Assembly (NCBI GenBank): GCA_036768485.1 | Contig: JAVLUZ010000340.1 | Span: forward strand, 7,021,802-7,085,801 | Direction of reading: 5' to 3' | Length of the DNA: 64,000 nucleotides | DNA from: Mermis nigrescens | Lineage: Eukaryota > Nematoda > Enoplea > Mermithida > Mermithidae | Shown here: positions 1 through 11,312 of the stretch, piece after piece | Layout: every line of letters starts with the position of its first letter | How positions within the stretch are numbered: the first letter of the stretch is position 1 | The notes under the pieces: model-generated | The model's input: the letters and a program-made list of their open reading frames with translations, nothing else | Told to the model about the DNA's origin: nothing | Database searches by the model: none | Translations under genes and position numbers: made by a program

Positions 1-1
1 T

Positions 2-507
2 ATACATAATAGACCTATATGTACGAACACTGGTTTTCTCGGAAGCAAGGGAATAGTATATGATGGAAGCTCTATGAAAGCTGTTACTGCCACTATTTGC
101 TCTGAAGCATGGAAAACTAAAACTTGGGAAAGTGAAACTCTTCACGATATGCATCATGGACTCTGGACTACTGCTAATAATCTTACTGTAGAATTTTCGT
201 GGTGTTGCCGCGACTTGTGTAAAACTGCGATAAATTTTTTCATTGAAGTAGGTCATGTAGGGACCACTGACGGAACTACACTCAGCTCTGACTTATGTGA
301 CTTAGGAGGATGTCATGCTCAACATGGTAAATGCGTAACTGATAACTCTATTGTAATTTGGAACCCTTATCCACTAAAAACTTTTTGTAAGTATCATAAG
401 CTAGGAACTTTTGCTGTAGATGTGAATTTTCCATTTGTCATAGTTAAGGAACTACAAAGCGGCTTTACACTGACTAAAGTAAGCACTAACTGTGGAAATT
501 GGCATCC
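2..507 (+). pseudogene. Envelope-like glycoprotein fragment (N-terminal part) of an LTR retroelement
   Basis: The frame is open from the window edge, so the true start lies outside; the first ATG is at 74. The fragment is rich in cysteines (paired CC and several CxxC-like spacings), tryptophans and N-glycosylation-type sequons, as expected of an extracellular viral-type surface glycoprotein. It is cut at about 508 by a foldback-type insertion, and the coding-like sequence resumes after 1671. I infer an envelope from its link to the membrane-anchored segment downstream; I do not recognise a specific envelope family. The frame changes across the insertion and later stops show that it is not intact. 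Confidence 0.5.
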
Positions 508-1671
508 GGAAGATTCGCCCCCGACATTTCGCCCCCGACTTTTCGCCCCCAACATTTAGCCCCCGACATTTCGCCCCCAGGTATGTTTCGACCCCGGAAC
601 TTTCGCCCCCAGACATTTCGCCCTTCGGATGTTTCGCCCCCAAACATTTCGCCCCTCGGATGTTTCGCCCCCAATAAATATCTCGTTATACTGTACCAAT
701 CAACTTGTCTCTGCAATTTTGTTTGCCCTAATTTTTTTATTTGCCATTACATTCCCAGGAATTCGCTTGACCTTCGTAAGCATATTTTTTATGTACCTAA
801 TTATAATTTCTCCCGGTCGGCAAGCAAAGACGTAATTTTTTTGTCTATTTGATAAAGATTTGCGGAGATTTTGGCTTGACCTTACATAATTACATTATCT
901 TTGTAGTAATATTTTCATTCCAGGACCTTCCGTTTGCGACCACACGTTAAGTAGGTCATTCAAAAATTATATAAAGAGGACCAAATGGCAGTAAGTCAGT
1001 TAGTTTGATGTAAGATTTGCTTAATGGATTCAGTCATTTCGAAAAGAGGAAAGAGGAAGCTAGTCTACGAAAACTATATTTATGTATTCTCCAAACGAAC
1101 GGCGGATGACATTCATGCCATTTGGCTTTGAATTTTAGATTGTTCACGTTTTTATTCGACAGCATTCTTCATCTTAGTGTTTTCGTTTTACTTCGCAATT
1201 AAAAGCATTGTTTTTATTTGACAATTCTGGTTTTTTTGTGGACAATAAAAAATGAAGCAGCAATATGGTTAAAATATGGTTAAAAAACTGTTTAAATATG
1301 GTTAAAAAATTGTTTAAAGAAATCTAAAAATGAGAAACGAAAATATTGAAAACTCATCAAGATTAAAGATGAAAAAAATAAAAATCTATTTAGTTTATTT
1401 CAAAAAAGATTGAAAATAAAAAAGAAGAAAAGCGGACATTATGTCCTCCCGAATTTTGACGCTGTCCATGTATAATTCATTCTCCCGTTTATTGTACAGC
1501 TCACTTGGAGGCGAAACATCCGAGGGGCGAAATGTTTGGGGGCGAAACATCCGAGAGGCGAAATGTTTGGGGGCGAAAGTTTCGGGTGCGAAACGTACCT
1601 GGGGGCGAAACGTCGGGGGCGAAATGTCGGGGGCGTAATGTCGGGGGCGAAATGTCGGAGGCGAATATTCC
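508..1671. mobile_element. Foldback-type insertion 1 with tandem-repeat inverted arms
   Basis: Left arm 508-682 and right arm about 1505-1671 are inverted copies of each other, and each is a tandem array of a short unit (TTTCGCCCCCGACA and variants such as TTCGCCCCTCGGATG). Outer ends match as ggaagattcgccc and its complement gggcgaatattcc. The 820-bp AT-rich centre has no credible gene. Long inverted repeats built from short direct repeats are the hallmark of foldback elements. No clear target duplication could be identified, so exact ends are uncertain. Short ORFs with SPPTFRP-like repeats on both strands are by-products of the array. Confidence 0.7.
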
Positions 1672-2739
1672 CCAAACCGACTAATTAGCACTTATGACAC
1701 TCTTCAAGGCGTTTTAATAAAAATTATCATGGGAAGAGATAGTTTCTTTTTGCGACAACAGTACGAAAAATCACATCCAAAAGTTCAAAACAACTATTTC
1801 GACTGTAGCACGAATAACTGATCCAGAAAATGCTAAATTGCAATACTTAGAACAGCGCATTTTACAAATTGAGCAAGAAAGTTTTAAAAATGTATGACTA
1901 GAACTCTGTAGATCTGCACAGCGCCAACTAGACACAATAAAGCAACTTTTACAGATTGACACGACTGCAGGAGCTAGAATCTTACTTAGGCGAACTGATA
2001 TTCATGCTGTCTTTGCTGGAGATGTACTTATGGTGTGGCAATGTCATCGAGTTAACACAAGCAACATTTATTGGAACCATAAAGTACGAGACACATGTTA
2101 TGTAAACTTACCTGTTGAACTTAATGCACATCAATTTTTTGTTTTACCTGGAGGCACTGATTTGACTATGTTTTCTCACAGAACTTCATGTGATAAAATA
2201 ATACCGAGCATTTATAAAGAAAACCAAAATTTTTTTTCGCCTAACGGAGCCACACACGTTGCACAAACCCCAATTCAGCTTGTTTGGAGTGGAAACTGGA
2301 CCCCATTCACTTTTGATTCTCCGACACTATTTAATGACACTATCAGCAGTTTTAAAGATATTTGGACCACACATGAATTAGAGCAGAAAATAGATCGTAT
2401 CATGAAATATACTTCTCAATTATCTGAAAATCCTCAGTTAATTTACCAAATTCTCGCAGGAACTGGAACTGCAATTAACAACGTACTCGATCATAGTCAG
2501 CAAAAATTTGAACACTTAATTGACAGAACTGCTTTGGGCGCATCAAGTAATTTCAGTCATTTACAAAGTGGTATATATCAAGTACTAATAAATCTCTTTG
2601 TGACACTTATTATCGCACTAGTGATCATAGCTATTATGTACGTAGGGTACTTAAAATTTAAAGTTTTCTGGCGGAACAGATCTCAGAGAGTGACTTTTCA
2701 ACGCATGGTAAATGAAGTAGGCGTAAAACTATCGAGCTT
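1672..2739 (+). pseudogene. Envelope-like glycoprotein, membrane-anchored part, interrupted
   Basis: Continuation of the envelope-like region after insertion 1. A first stretch (from 1672) is in another frame, and an in-frame TGA lies at 1895; the longest open part runs from 2030. It contains coiled-coil-like sequence (about 1820-1960), a cysteine-bearing ectodomain with several N-x-S/T sequons, and one strong hydrophobic segment at about 2588-2657 followed by a basic tail (KVFWRNRSQR). That layout, ectodomain then transmembrane helix then cytoplasmic tail, is why I call it envelope-like. The tail is cut at 2739 by a second insertion and continues in the same frame after 3588. Frameshift plus stop make it a pseudogene. 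Confidence 0.55.
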
Positions 2740-3588
2740 GGGTCTAGGACAATTCGTAGGAAGACAATTCGTAGAACGACAACTGGTAGGAGGACAATTG
2801 GTAGGATGACAATTTGTAGGATAGGACAATTGGTCGGAGGACAATTCGTAGGATGCAGTACCACGATAAATGAAATCAAATTATATGAAGCTTAATCACA
2901 CACGAACAGCACAAAAATCATGCTCAGATGAAGGAGAGGGTTAATGCGACCAGAGCAATGGTCTTCTGGGGGATATTTTTATTATTGTGCGATTTCGGTC
3001 CAAAATGGCGAAAAATCGCTAACATTTTCATGTTTCTTCGCGAGTTCGGACAGTTGGGATGGGGGAAGACGGACCCATCTTAAGTGGGGCGATGCCCCCA
3101 TCCCCCTGTTACATGTGTGGCTAATTGATTTCAAAGTGGTTCAAGCTTTCGCTACTTAAAAACAATGTTGTGCTGTTTACTTTAAATGCGTTTGTTTTCA
3201 GAGCAACTTACTTTGGTTTTTAAAGAACTGATTTTTGTCAAGCATATCCGTCAAAAAATAGCTTTCTTTTTCCACGCTCAGTCAAGTAAAATTCGGTCAT
3301 TTAGCAAGAAGTCAACGAAATCATGAAAAATAGCGACCACAACTCTCCTGACATTTAACCGTAAATGATTTTGACCACTGTGACATGTTGACCGAAATTA
3401 ACCCATTTTTTACCTCTTGTTTACTTTACTGCACTCTCTTTGCGTAATTGCTACCTTCGATTATGTACATACGATACCTACTAGTTGGTATCCTACCAAT
3501 TGACCTATGCAACAAATTGTCTTCCTACGAATTGTCATCCTACCAGTTGTCCTCCTACGAATTGTTTTCCTACCAATTGTCCGATTCC
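2740..3588. mobile_element. Foldback-type insertion 2 with 9-bp target duplication
   Basis: Arms 2740-2855 and 3487-3588 are inverted copies of a tandem array with unit GACAATTCGTAGGA and variants. The insertion is flanked by atcgagctt at 2731-2739 and again at 3589-3597, an exact 9-bp target duplication, and removing one copy restores the reading frame of the interrupted ORF. The 630-bp centre (2856-3486) holds no recognisable gene. Structurally the same class as insertion 1 but with an unrelated repeat unit. A 9-bp duplication fits Mutator-like or foldback transposition; no transposase is present, so it is non-autonomous. Confidence 0.75.
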
Positions 3589-4252
3589 ATCGAGCTTAGG
3601 AACGATTAGTACAGCAGGAGTACCAAGGGAAGGTATTTTGTCACGAACTACAAATAGAAGACGAAAACAAAAATCAACAACTTTTGGACTTCTCCTGCGT
3701 AAACGCTCAAGTAAAAATCAAAGCACTGAGTCAATTTCTGACATTCCCAAAATACTCATCCGAATTTCTAGCGATAAAATACCAGCTTTACTCGACTCTG
3801 GTTCCGAAGCATCTCTTATTAGTCAGCGTTTATTTGAATATCTTTTTGGGCCCACTCCTGAACTTACTCAGACACCTGAAAATAATCATACACTCATTAC
3901 TTCAACCGGACATGAGATAGAGGCCACTAATCACACTAAACTAACGGTCACAAGGTCACAATTGCTGCACAATACATAACAGTGAATTTTCTAATTTTTG
4001 ATCTTCCTCGTTATGACTGAACGTAATATTGACTGTATTTTAGGTTGTGATGCACTTCGTTTACTTAATGATGTAATTTTGAACATAGGTAATCACACTG
4101 TCACAATAAATAATCACAATATTCCATTTTTACCGAGCGACTTAGTATCACCATGGCATGATGGGAGGTTTAGTAGTGACTTAGCTTCGCTCGAACCTAT
4201 AAAACCTAAACTCTTAACGATTCAAAGAAATTCACCACAAAAGCTGTTTTAG
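3589..4252 (+). pseudogene. Glycoprotein tail continuing into a first retropepsin-like domain
   Basis: The frame of the envelope-like tail continues through a basic linker (3600-3730) into an aspartic-protease-like domain: LLDSGSEASLIS at about 3786-3821, then ILGCDALRLLNDVI near 4034-4075, the two hallmark blocks of retropepsins (active-site D-S/T-G and the G-x-D hydrophobic block). Between them, at 3955-4010, the frame is disturbed (stop at 3977-3979, and coding-like sequence moves to the neighbouring frame and back). It overlaps the pol frame at 4210-4252, with pol in the -1 frame. This is a separate domain from the DTG protease that starts pol, so the element carries two retropepsin-like domains in tandem. 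Confidence 0.6.
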
Positions 4253-7200
4253 TAACTCAGTCTGATAGTTTATATTTTGATTGCCCATCTATAATTGTAA
4301 ACGTCAATGGATACCCTTTAAAAGCAATTGTGGATACCGGAGCATCCGTTTCAGTCATCTCTGTACAAGCACTACCTCAAATAGGAATCACCCCCGCAGA
4401 TGTATACCCTGTGAACAATATTATCAAGGGCGTTGGTGGGCATAATTTGTCGGTCCTTGGAACCATTTCCGTCAACCTTGTGGTAAATGGAAGTCAGAAA
4501 AACGTCACGTTTTGCATACTAGGAAAAAGCACTTTTGAATTGATTATCGGAGTAGATATCTTAGCACTTTACGGAACAGTACTCTTTGACTTTAAGTCAA
4601 AAACTCTGGGTCTTGGGGGAGAACTTATAAATTTTGTGCGTAGGCTAAGTGATGAAACGCCAAAGAAGGCACAAATAACAATGTGTAAAACAATAACTGT
4701 ACCTGCCCGATCGGTGATGGAGATTCTCGGTCATGTAAATTCAGAATTACTTGAGAAAAATAGCAGAGAACAATATGTAAATTTTGAACCTCTTCCCTTA
4801 TTTTCTAAGCGTACTGGAATTACTGTATATCCGAGTTATGGTAGACCTATGTGTAATCATATACTGATTCAAATTCTTAACCCACTCACTATTGATGTTA
4901 AACTCTTCAAAAATGCGACGCTAGGTTATGCTATACCCACTATTCACACACACAGTGGCACTCAAGGGGTTGTAGCCGCAACTAGCACTCCTATAGCACA
5001 CTGTGCAACTGCAAGCATGAATGAGCAGATAGCATCTAAAATGAAACTCAACACTAATCTAGCACATGCACAAACAAATGCCTTAATCAGATTTTTACAG
5101 GCAAATGAAAGCATTTTTGTACAGCATGAACACGATCTAGGAAAAACTTCACTCGCTACTCACCACATTAACACAGAGAGGCATGCTCCAGTCAGAAGCT
5201 ATCCTTATAGAGTACCTTTTGCAGACAGAGCACGAATTTTGACACACGTGAACAGAATGTTAGAAGCTAATATTATTAGTCCTTCCACAAGTCCATGGGC
5301 TAGCCCTATTGTATTAGTCAAGAAAAAAGATGGTTCTGATCGTTTCTGCGTAGATTATAGAAAACTTAATGCAATTACGAAAAAGGACACTTACCCTCTA
5401 CCTAGAATTGATGATATACTCGACACTATAGGTAAGGCTAAATACTTTTCTACCCTGGATCAGGCCTGGGGCTACTGGCAGATCCCAGTAGAACCTACTG
5501 ATAAGGAGAAAACAGCATTCATAACTCTCAGCGGACTATATGAGTTTAATGTTTTGCCTTTCGGACTTTGTAATGCACCTAGCACTTATCAGAGGCTAAT
5601 GGACACTGTTTTATCTGGACTACAATGGAAAATTTGCTTAGTCTATTTAGATGATGTCCTTGTTTACTCTGAAACTTTTGAAAAACACATGGAAAATCTA
5701 CAACTAGTTTTTGACCGCCTTAAGCAAGCAGGACTAAAATTAAGACTTGAAAAATGCGATTTTTGCAAACATGGAGTCAAATTTTTAGGACATGAACTTA
5801 CAGCCGATGGCTTGAAGCCAGATAAGATAAAAGTACTTGCTATTGAACAAGCACTAACACCAACGAATATTGATCAACTCAGATCTTTTCTTGGATTAGT
5901 TTCATATTATCGTCGTTTCATTCCAAACTGTAGTAGAATATCGGCACCTCTTAACAGCCTTTTACAAAAAAATAAGACATTTGCTTGGACTAAAGAATGT
6001 AATGAGGCATTTAAACAGCTAAAAGTTCTGCTTACAACTGCACCTATTCTAAAACTACCAGACTTTACACAAGATTTTTATATTCAAACTGACGCTTCAT
6101 CTTATGGCATAGGAGCTGTACTTAGTCAGATTTTTGAGGGAAAAGAACATCCGATTGCTTATATTAGCCGAACTCTTACAAAACCAGAACGTAACTATTC
6201 AACCACTGAACGCGAAGCATTAGGTGTAATTTGGGCTGTCAAAACATTTCATCCTTACATTATTGGTCACAAGGCACACATTCAAACTGATCACGCACCT
6301 CTCATTGGACTGTTTAAAAAGGATAATAACTTAACAGGTCGCCTAGCAAGATGGCATGTCATAATGCAACAGTTTGACTACACATTAACTTATAAGTCAC
6401 AAGCTAAGCACAAAAACGCTGATGCAGTTTCTCGACTATTTATTGCACACATACAATTAGAAAACACTAAACTAGTAGATGAGCAGAGAAATGATACTAA
6501 CTTATTACCCATCATTCAATATTTAGAAAACAATGAGCTGCCTAATGACTCAGTTTCTCGAAATATTATTATTTCAAAATCAAAACTCTACTGCTTAGTC
6601 GATAGATGCTTACAAAGACAACAGACTAAAGCCAAAAATCACCTTTGCTCTGTTATTCCTACTTCACTTAAAGAAGAAATACTTGAATCATATCATGATG
6701 ATATCCTTTCTGGACATTTTGGATTCGAAAAAACTTATCAACGCATACGCGAAAAATACTTCTGGGAAGGCATGATACATGACATAAAGAGACACTGCAC
6801 TGAATGTTTAGGTTGCGCAACACGAAAATCACCCATACAGAAAACACGCGCAGCCCTCTGCCCTCTACCCGTGGAAGGTCCATTTGACCGCGTAGCCACT
6901 GATATTTTGGGACCACTCCCACTTTCACAAAATGGGAAAAAGTATATAATTGTATTTACTGATTACTTAACTAAATGGGTTGAATGTTTCGCTATTTCTG
7001 ACTGTACAGCTAAAACTACTGCTTTAAAATTCGTTGAAGGTATTTTATGCCGACATTCTGCACCTAAACAGCTACTTTCTGACAGGGGAACGAACTACAT
7101 GTCTAACTTGGTAGCCGAAATTTGTAAACTCTGTGACACACGGAAGATTAACACTACTCCATATCATCCACAGACAGATGGTCTAGTCGAAAAATTCAAC

Positions 7201-7866
7201 CACACACTTGCAAACATGTTATCAATGTACGTAAGCCAAAATCAGCGTGATTGGGATGATGTCTTACCTTTCGTCACTTTTGCATACAACTCAACGTATC
7301 AGACAAGCACTAAAATCAGTCCTTTTGAACTGTTGTATGGTAGGGCACCAAGACTCCCGATTGACACTGCTCTCAACTTCACTAAATCACGATACATTAT
7401 TGACTTAGATGACTATTTGATTGACTTTAAGCACCACCTAACACAAGCATGGTCTTTAGCACGTGAAAACATTCGTCAGGCACAAACAAGTCAAAAGACT
7501 TACTATGATAGAAAAGTGAAACTTCCTAATTACAAAATTGGTGATCTTGTCATGATTTTTAATCCTAGCACTCCTCAGGGAAAAACTCATAAATTAATGC
7601 ACCAATGGAATGGACCTTATCGAATAAAATCCATTAGAACACCCACTCTCGTTTTTGAATCACTAAATGGAAAAAAGGAACTTGGAACTGTACACTTTAA
7701 TCGGACTAAGCTGTATAAAACTAGGGTAAATGACTTGAACGATAAGGAGGGACAAAAAGATTTGACTATTCCTAAAATCGAACGACCACTGGGAGGAGGG
7801 GAAGGAGATCATGAAAAGCACACAACTTTGCCTCACACTTATAACCTACGCAATAAGAAGCAATAG
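4210..7866 (+). CDS. pol: Ty3/gypsy Pol polyprotein (protease, reverse transcriptase, RNase H, integrase)
   Basis: Open from 4210 with no early ATG, so it is probably reached by frameshifting from the overlapping upstream ORF. Counting residues from 4330: retropepsin active site DTGASVSVIS (2-11) and IIGVDIL; reverse transcriptase with FCVDYRKLNAITKKD (about 338-353) and the catalytic YLDDVLVYS (about 438); RNase H with QTDASSYGIGAVLSQ (about 585); integrase with an HHCC zinc finger (about 788-830), catalytic D in ATDILGPL, D in LSDRG and E in DGLVEKF; C-terminal GPYRI module (about 1094-1130). The order RT-RNaseH-INT and the motifs place it in Ty3/gypsy. It copies the element's RNA and integrates the cDNA. 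Over 1,200 codons are uninterrupted, so this copy is young, whereas its upstream region is broken. Confidence 0.95.
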   Translation, partial: TLNDSKKFTTKAVLVTQSDSLYFDCPSIIVNVNGYPLKAIVDTGASVSVISVQALPQIGITPADVYPVNNIIKGVGGHNLSVLGTISVNLVVNGSQKNVTFCILGKSTFELIIGVDILALYGTVLFDFKSKTLGLGGELINFVRRLSDETPKKAQITMCKTITVPARSVMEILGHVNSELLEKNSREQYVNFEPLPLFSKRTGITVYPSYGRPMCNHILIQILNPLTIDVKLFKNATLGYAIPTIHTHSGTQGVVAATSTPIAHCATASMNEQIASKMKLNTNLAHAQTNALIRFLQANESIFVQHEHDLGKTSLATHHINTERHAPVRSYPYRVPFADRARILTHVNRMLEANIISPSTSPWASPIVLVKKKDGSDRFCVDYRKLNAITKKDTYPLPRIDDILDTIGKAKYFSTLDQAWGYWQIPVEPTDKEKTAFITLSGLYEFNVLPFGLCNAPSTYQRLMDTVLSGLQWKICLVYLDDVLVYSETFEKHMENLQLVFDRLKQAGLKLRLEKCDFCKHGVKFLGHELTADGLKPDKIKVLAIEQALTPTNIDQLRSFLGLVSYYRRFIPNCSRISAPLNSLLQKNKTFAWTKECNEAFKQLKVLLTTAPILKLPDFTQDFYIQTDASSYGIGAVLSQIFEGKEHPIAYISRTLTKPERNYSTTEREALGVIWAVKTFHPYIIGHKAHIQTDHAPLIGLFKKDNNLTGRLARWHVIMQQFDYTLTYKSQAKHKNADAVSRLFIAHIQLENTKLVDEQRNDTNLLPIIQYLENNELPNDSVSRNIIISKSKLYCLVDRCLQRQQTKAKNHLCSVIPTSLKEEILESYHDDILSGHFGFEKTYQRIREKYFWEGMIHDIKRHCTECLGCATRKSPIQKTRAALCPLPVEGPFDRVATDILGPLPLSQNGKKYIIVFTDYLTKWVECFAISDCTAKTTALKFVEGILCRHSAPKQLLSDRGTNYMSNLVAEICKLCDTRKINTTPYHPQTDGLVEKFNHTLANMLSMYVSQNQRDWDDVLPFVTFAYNSTYQTSTKISPFELLYGRAPRLPIDTALNFTKSRYIIDLDDYLIDFKHHLTQAWSLARENIRQAQTSQKTYYDRKVKLPNYKIGDLVMIFNPSTPQGKTHKLMHQWNGPYRIKSIRTPTLVFESLNGKKELGTVHFNRTKLYKTRVNDLNDKEGQKDLTIPKIERPLGGGEGDHEKHTTLPHTYNLRNKKQ

Positions 7867-7983
7867 AACATTATAATTTAATCTTTTATTAACCTAGGAT
7901 AGCTTAAATTACTAATTCGTTTTATGTCCAGCATGTAAATTACACTAATAGTCTTTTTAAAATGTTAACATCTTTGCAGTTCG

Positions 7984-8205
7984 ATGATTAACAACACTCA
8001 AGGCAACCAGCGACTACAAAATCAACAACAAGAAACATCAACTTCTGAGCCAGCATTTCGGAATCCTCGACCAGATTCACCAACTGAAATTCGATTTTTA
8101 GAGCTACAAAACCAGTTCAAAAAGCTGAGGGAGAACCTAGATTATCTTGAGCTTCGATCTCTACGGCTACAAGACAGAATAAATCTATTAAAACGAAACA
8201 AGTGA
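7984..8205 (+). CDS. Small coiled-coil ORF downstream of pol
   Basis: 73 codons. The N-terminal third is polar and Gln/Asn/Ser-rich; the C-terminal half (from about residue 37) is a Leu-rich amphipathic helix with heptad spacing that could form a coiled coil, ending basic (LLKRNK). The ATG lies just after a pyrimidine-rich tctttgcag, a good splice acceptor, so it may be translated from a spliced subgenomic RNA. Lying between pol and the next ORF inside the element, it is likely an accessory protein. I recognise no family; a chance ORF is possible at this size. Confidence 0.4.
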   Translation: MINNTQGNQRLQNQQQETSTSEPAFRNPRPDSPTEIRFLELQNQFKKLRENLDYLELRSLRLQDRINLLKRNK

Positions 8206-8706
8206 AGAAATTCTACAAACTTTTCATGAATTAAATTTACGCATTTTGGTGCTTCTCAGGAAAAGCTACAATACATTCGTATAATTGGGAAGGTTGAGCC
8301 ACGAGTTATGTATGTTAACAGAACAAAGTTTGTAAATTAGGAAACACTGACTCACTGACGCAATAATATATTTTTAAATTTGAAAAAGCACTTAAAGGAG
8401 GAAGGGAACCATTTAACTCATGCATCAACTTAATATAAAAAGATGTTCCTCTAATAACCTTCATTTGTTAAATACAATGAGGAATTAAATGATAATAATG
8501 ACTTTGAAAAAAAATTTGTATTTAATAATCTTTCACAAACTATTCATGACTAATTATAACTTTTTACTTATTCATGATGAATTTATTTATTATCAGAAAA
8601 TTTATGACCACTTATTAGCACACTCGCTCACTGAACACTATTACACTTATTGAAGTCTACCTTGAAATGCTGTCATTATCGTTTTATTTTTTATCCGTGT
8701 ATTTAG

Positions 8707-9717
8707 ATGTCAGACGAACAGAACAGAACCCGCAGTGTTTCAAGATCAACCTGCAGTTCTGAAAGGACAACCGAAAACTGGAAGCGCCAAGAGCAGCCAC
8801 GAATACCGATGTTAGTTGCAAACAACTGGCTGAAGCGTCTTCATCGGCGCCCTGGTGACTTCCACATACTGCACGTTCCCGATGACTGCAACCCGAACTT
8901 AGCCAGCCACTTGTTAGGGGTAGATCCACATGTCCCTAACACGTTGGCTGTGCACGAACTGAACTCACCTGATGGAAGTGGCACAGAACAACTAGCCATT
9001 GCACGCCCTGATGGCAAGGTATTTCTTTTTAATTTGACAGACTTGGGAGGCGTACCAGAATGCACTCAGGCACTCTTACGTAACACTAGCTTTCTAACAC
9101 TGAGTTTTGGAACTGAGAGCACAGTGGGAGCTACTGATCTGTCCATGAGGGACTGGGCACCTGAACTCGACTTACACTCTGTAATTAACACACTTACGGA
9201 GCAGCACAGGGATCTGATCCCCACCATCAAGCGGCTAACAGACACAACATTAGGCACAGTAACCCACACATTTTTCCGACTAAACATACTCGGTGAAATG
9301 GAGTGTGACCAGGCAACATTATGCTGTCTTAGGGCAGTATTGGCCTTTGACATATTCTGTTTCCTGGATCAGCACGCCATGGAAATACGAGGCGTCAACA
9401 TCACGTGGCCTCAGAAGGGGGTATGGCCCCGAAAAACACCAGACACACCGCCGATGCAGCAGGCGCCATCAACGTCTAGGGCGAGCGTTGAAGAAAACTT
9501 TGAGAAATTCCTTCGGAACATGCTCGAGGCTTTCTTCACCACATTCCGAGCATGCAACGACTGTGTTTGGACAACTAACTATCACTCGTTTTTCAAGCAT
9601 TGGGTCGCCCTAATGCACCACGCCTTCCCACTACCACGCGCCGAGCTCGAGCACAAAGAACACAGGTTGCGAAAAGCCCTCGATTATCGTATACAAAACA
9701 AGAGGCGCATTCGGTGA
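8707..9717 (+). CDS. Retroelement accessory ORF, RNase D-like (DEDD exonuclease fold) protein, probably degenerate
   Basis: 336 codons, intact, with higher GC than its surroundings, and placed between pol and the polypurine tract. The ATG directly follows a T-rich stretch ending in tttag, a possible splice acceptor. Residues 81-160 and 205-226 follow the RNase D pattern: a strand with AVHELN (motif I normally D-x-E; here H83, E84), then EQLAIARPDGKVFLFNL, ALLRN, LSFGTESTVGATDL (motif II region) and RAVLAFDIFCFLDQ (motif III, D215). The tail (240-336) has a Pro/Ser linker and helical, basic sequence. The fold assignment is my pattern match, not a search. The missing motif I Asp suggests loss of nuclease activity and perhaps an RNA-binding role. 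A structural (gag-like) protein is the alternative. Confidence 0.5.
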   Translation: MSDEQNRTRSVSRSTCSSERTTENWKRQEQPRIPMLVANNWLKRLHRRPGDFHILHVPDDCNPNLASHLLGVDPHVPNTLAVHELNSPDGSGTEQLAIARPDGKVFLFNLTDLGGVPECTQALLRNTSFLTLSFGTESTVGATDLSMRDWAPELDLHSVINTLTEQHRDLIPTIKRLTDTTLGTVTHTFFRLNILGEMECDQATLCCLRAVLAFDIFCFLDQHAMEIRGVNITWPQKGVWPRKTPDTPPMQQAPSTSRASVEENFEKFLRNMLEAFFTTFRACNDCVWTTNYHSFFKHWVALMHHAFPLPRAELEHKEHRLRKALDYRIQNKRRIR

Positions 9718-9840
9718 TAAAATGGGTTATTATTATGCATGCTGGGTGACTTGTTTTATTTAAATTAATTGGTTAATAGGTTTTGGATAAATTTTGTATT
9801 CGTTATTTAAATCATTTATCAGTGGGGCACTGATCTACTA

Positions 9841-9851
9841 AGGGGGAAAAA
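9841..9851 (+). promoter_or_regulatory. Polypurine tract of the gypsy element
   Basis: The purine run agggggaaaaa sits immediately before TGTAATG, the expected arrangement of the plus-strand primer and the 5' edge of a 3' LTR. Confidence 0.6.

Positions 9852-11312
<1,461 letters not shown>

Noticed and set aside
452..852. Several ORFs with SPPTFRP/FAPRHF repeats on both strands
   Set aside because: They are translations of the tandem units in the arms of foldback insertion 1 (also at 1395-1691).
508..1671. Target duplication for foldback insertion 1
   Set aside because: No 8-10-bp match between the flanks (ggcatcc side and ccaaacc side), and the coding frame differs across it.
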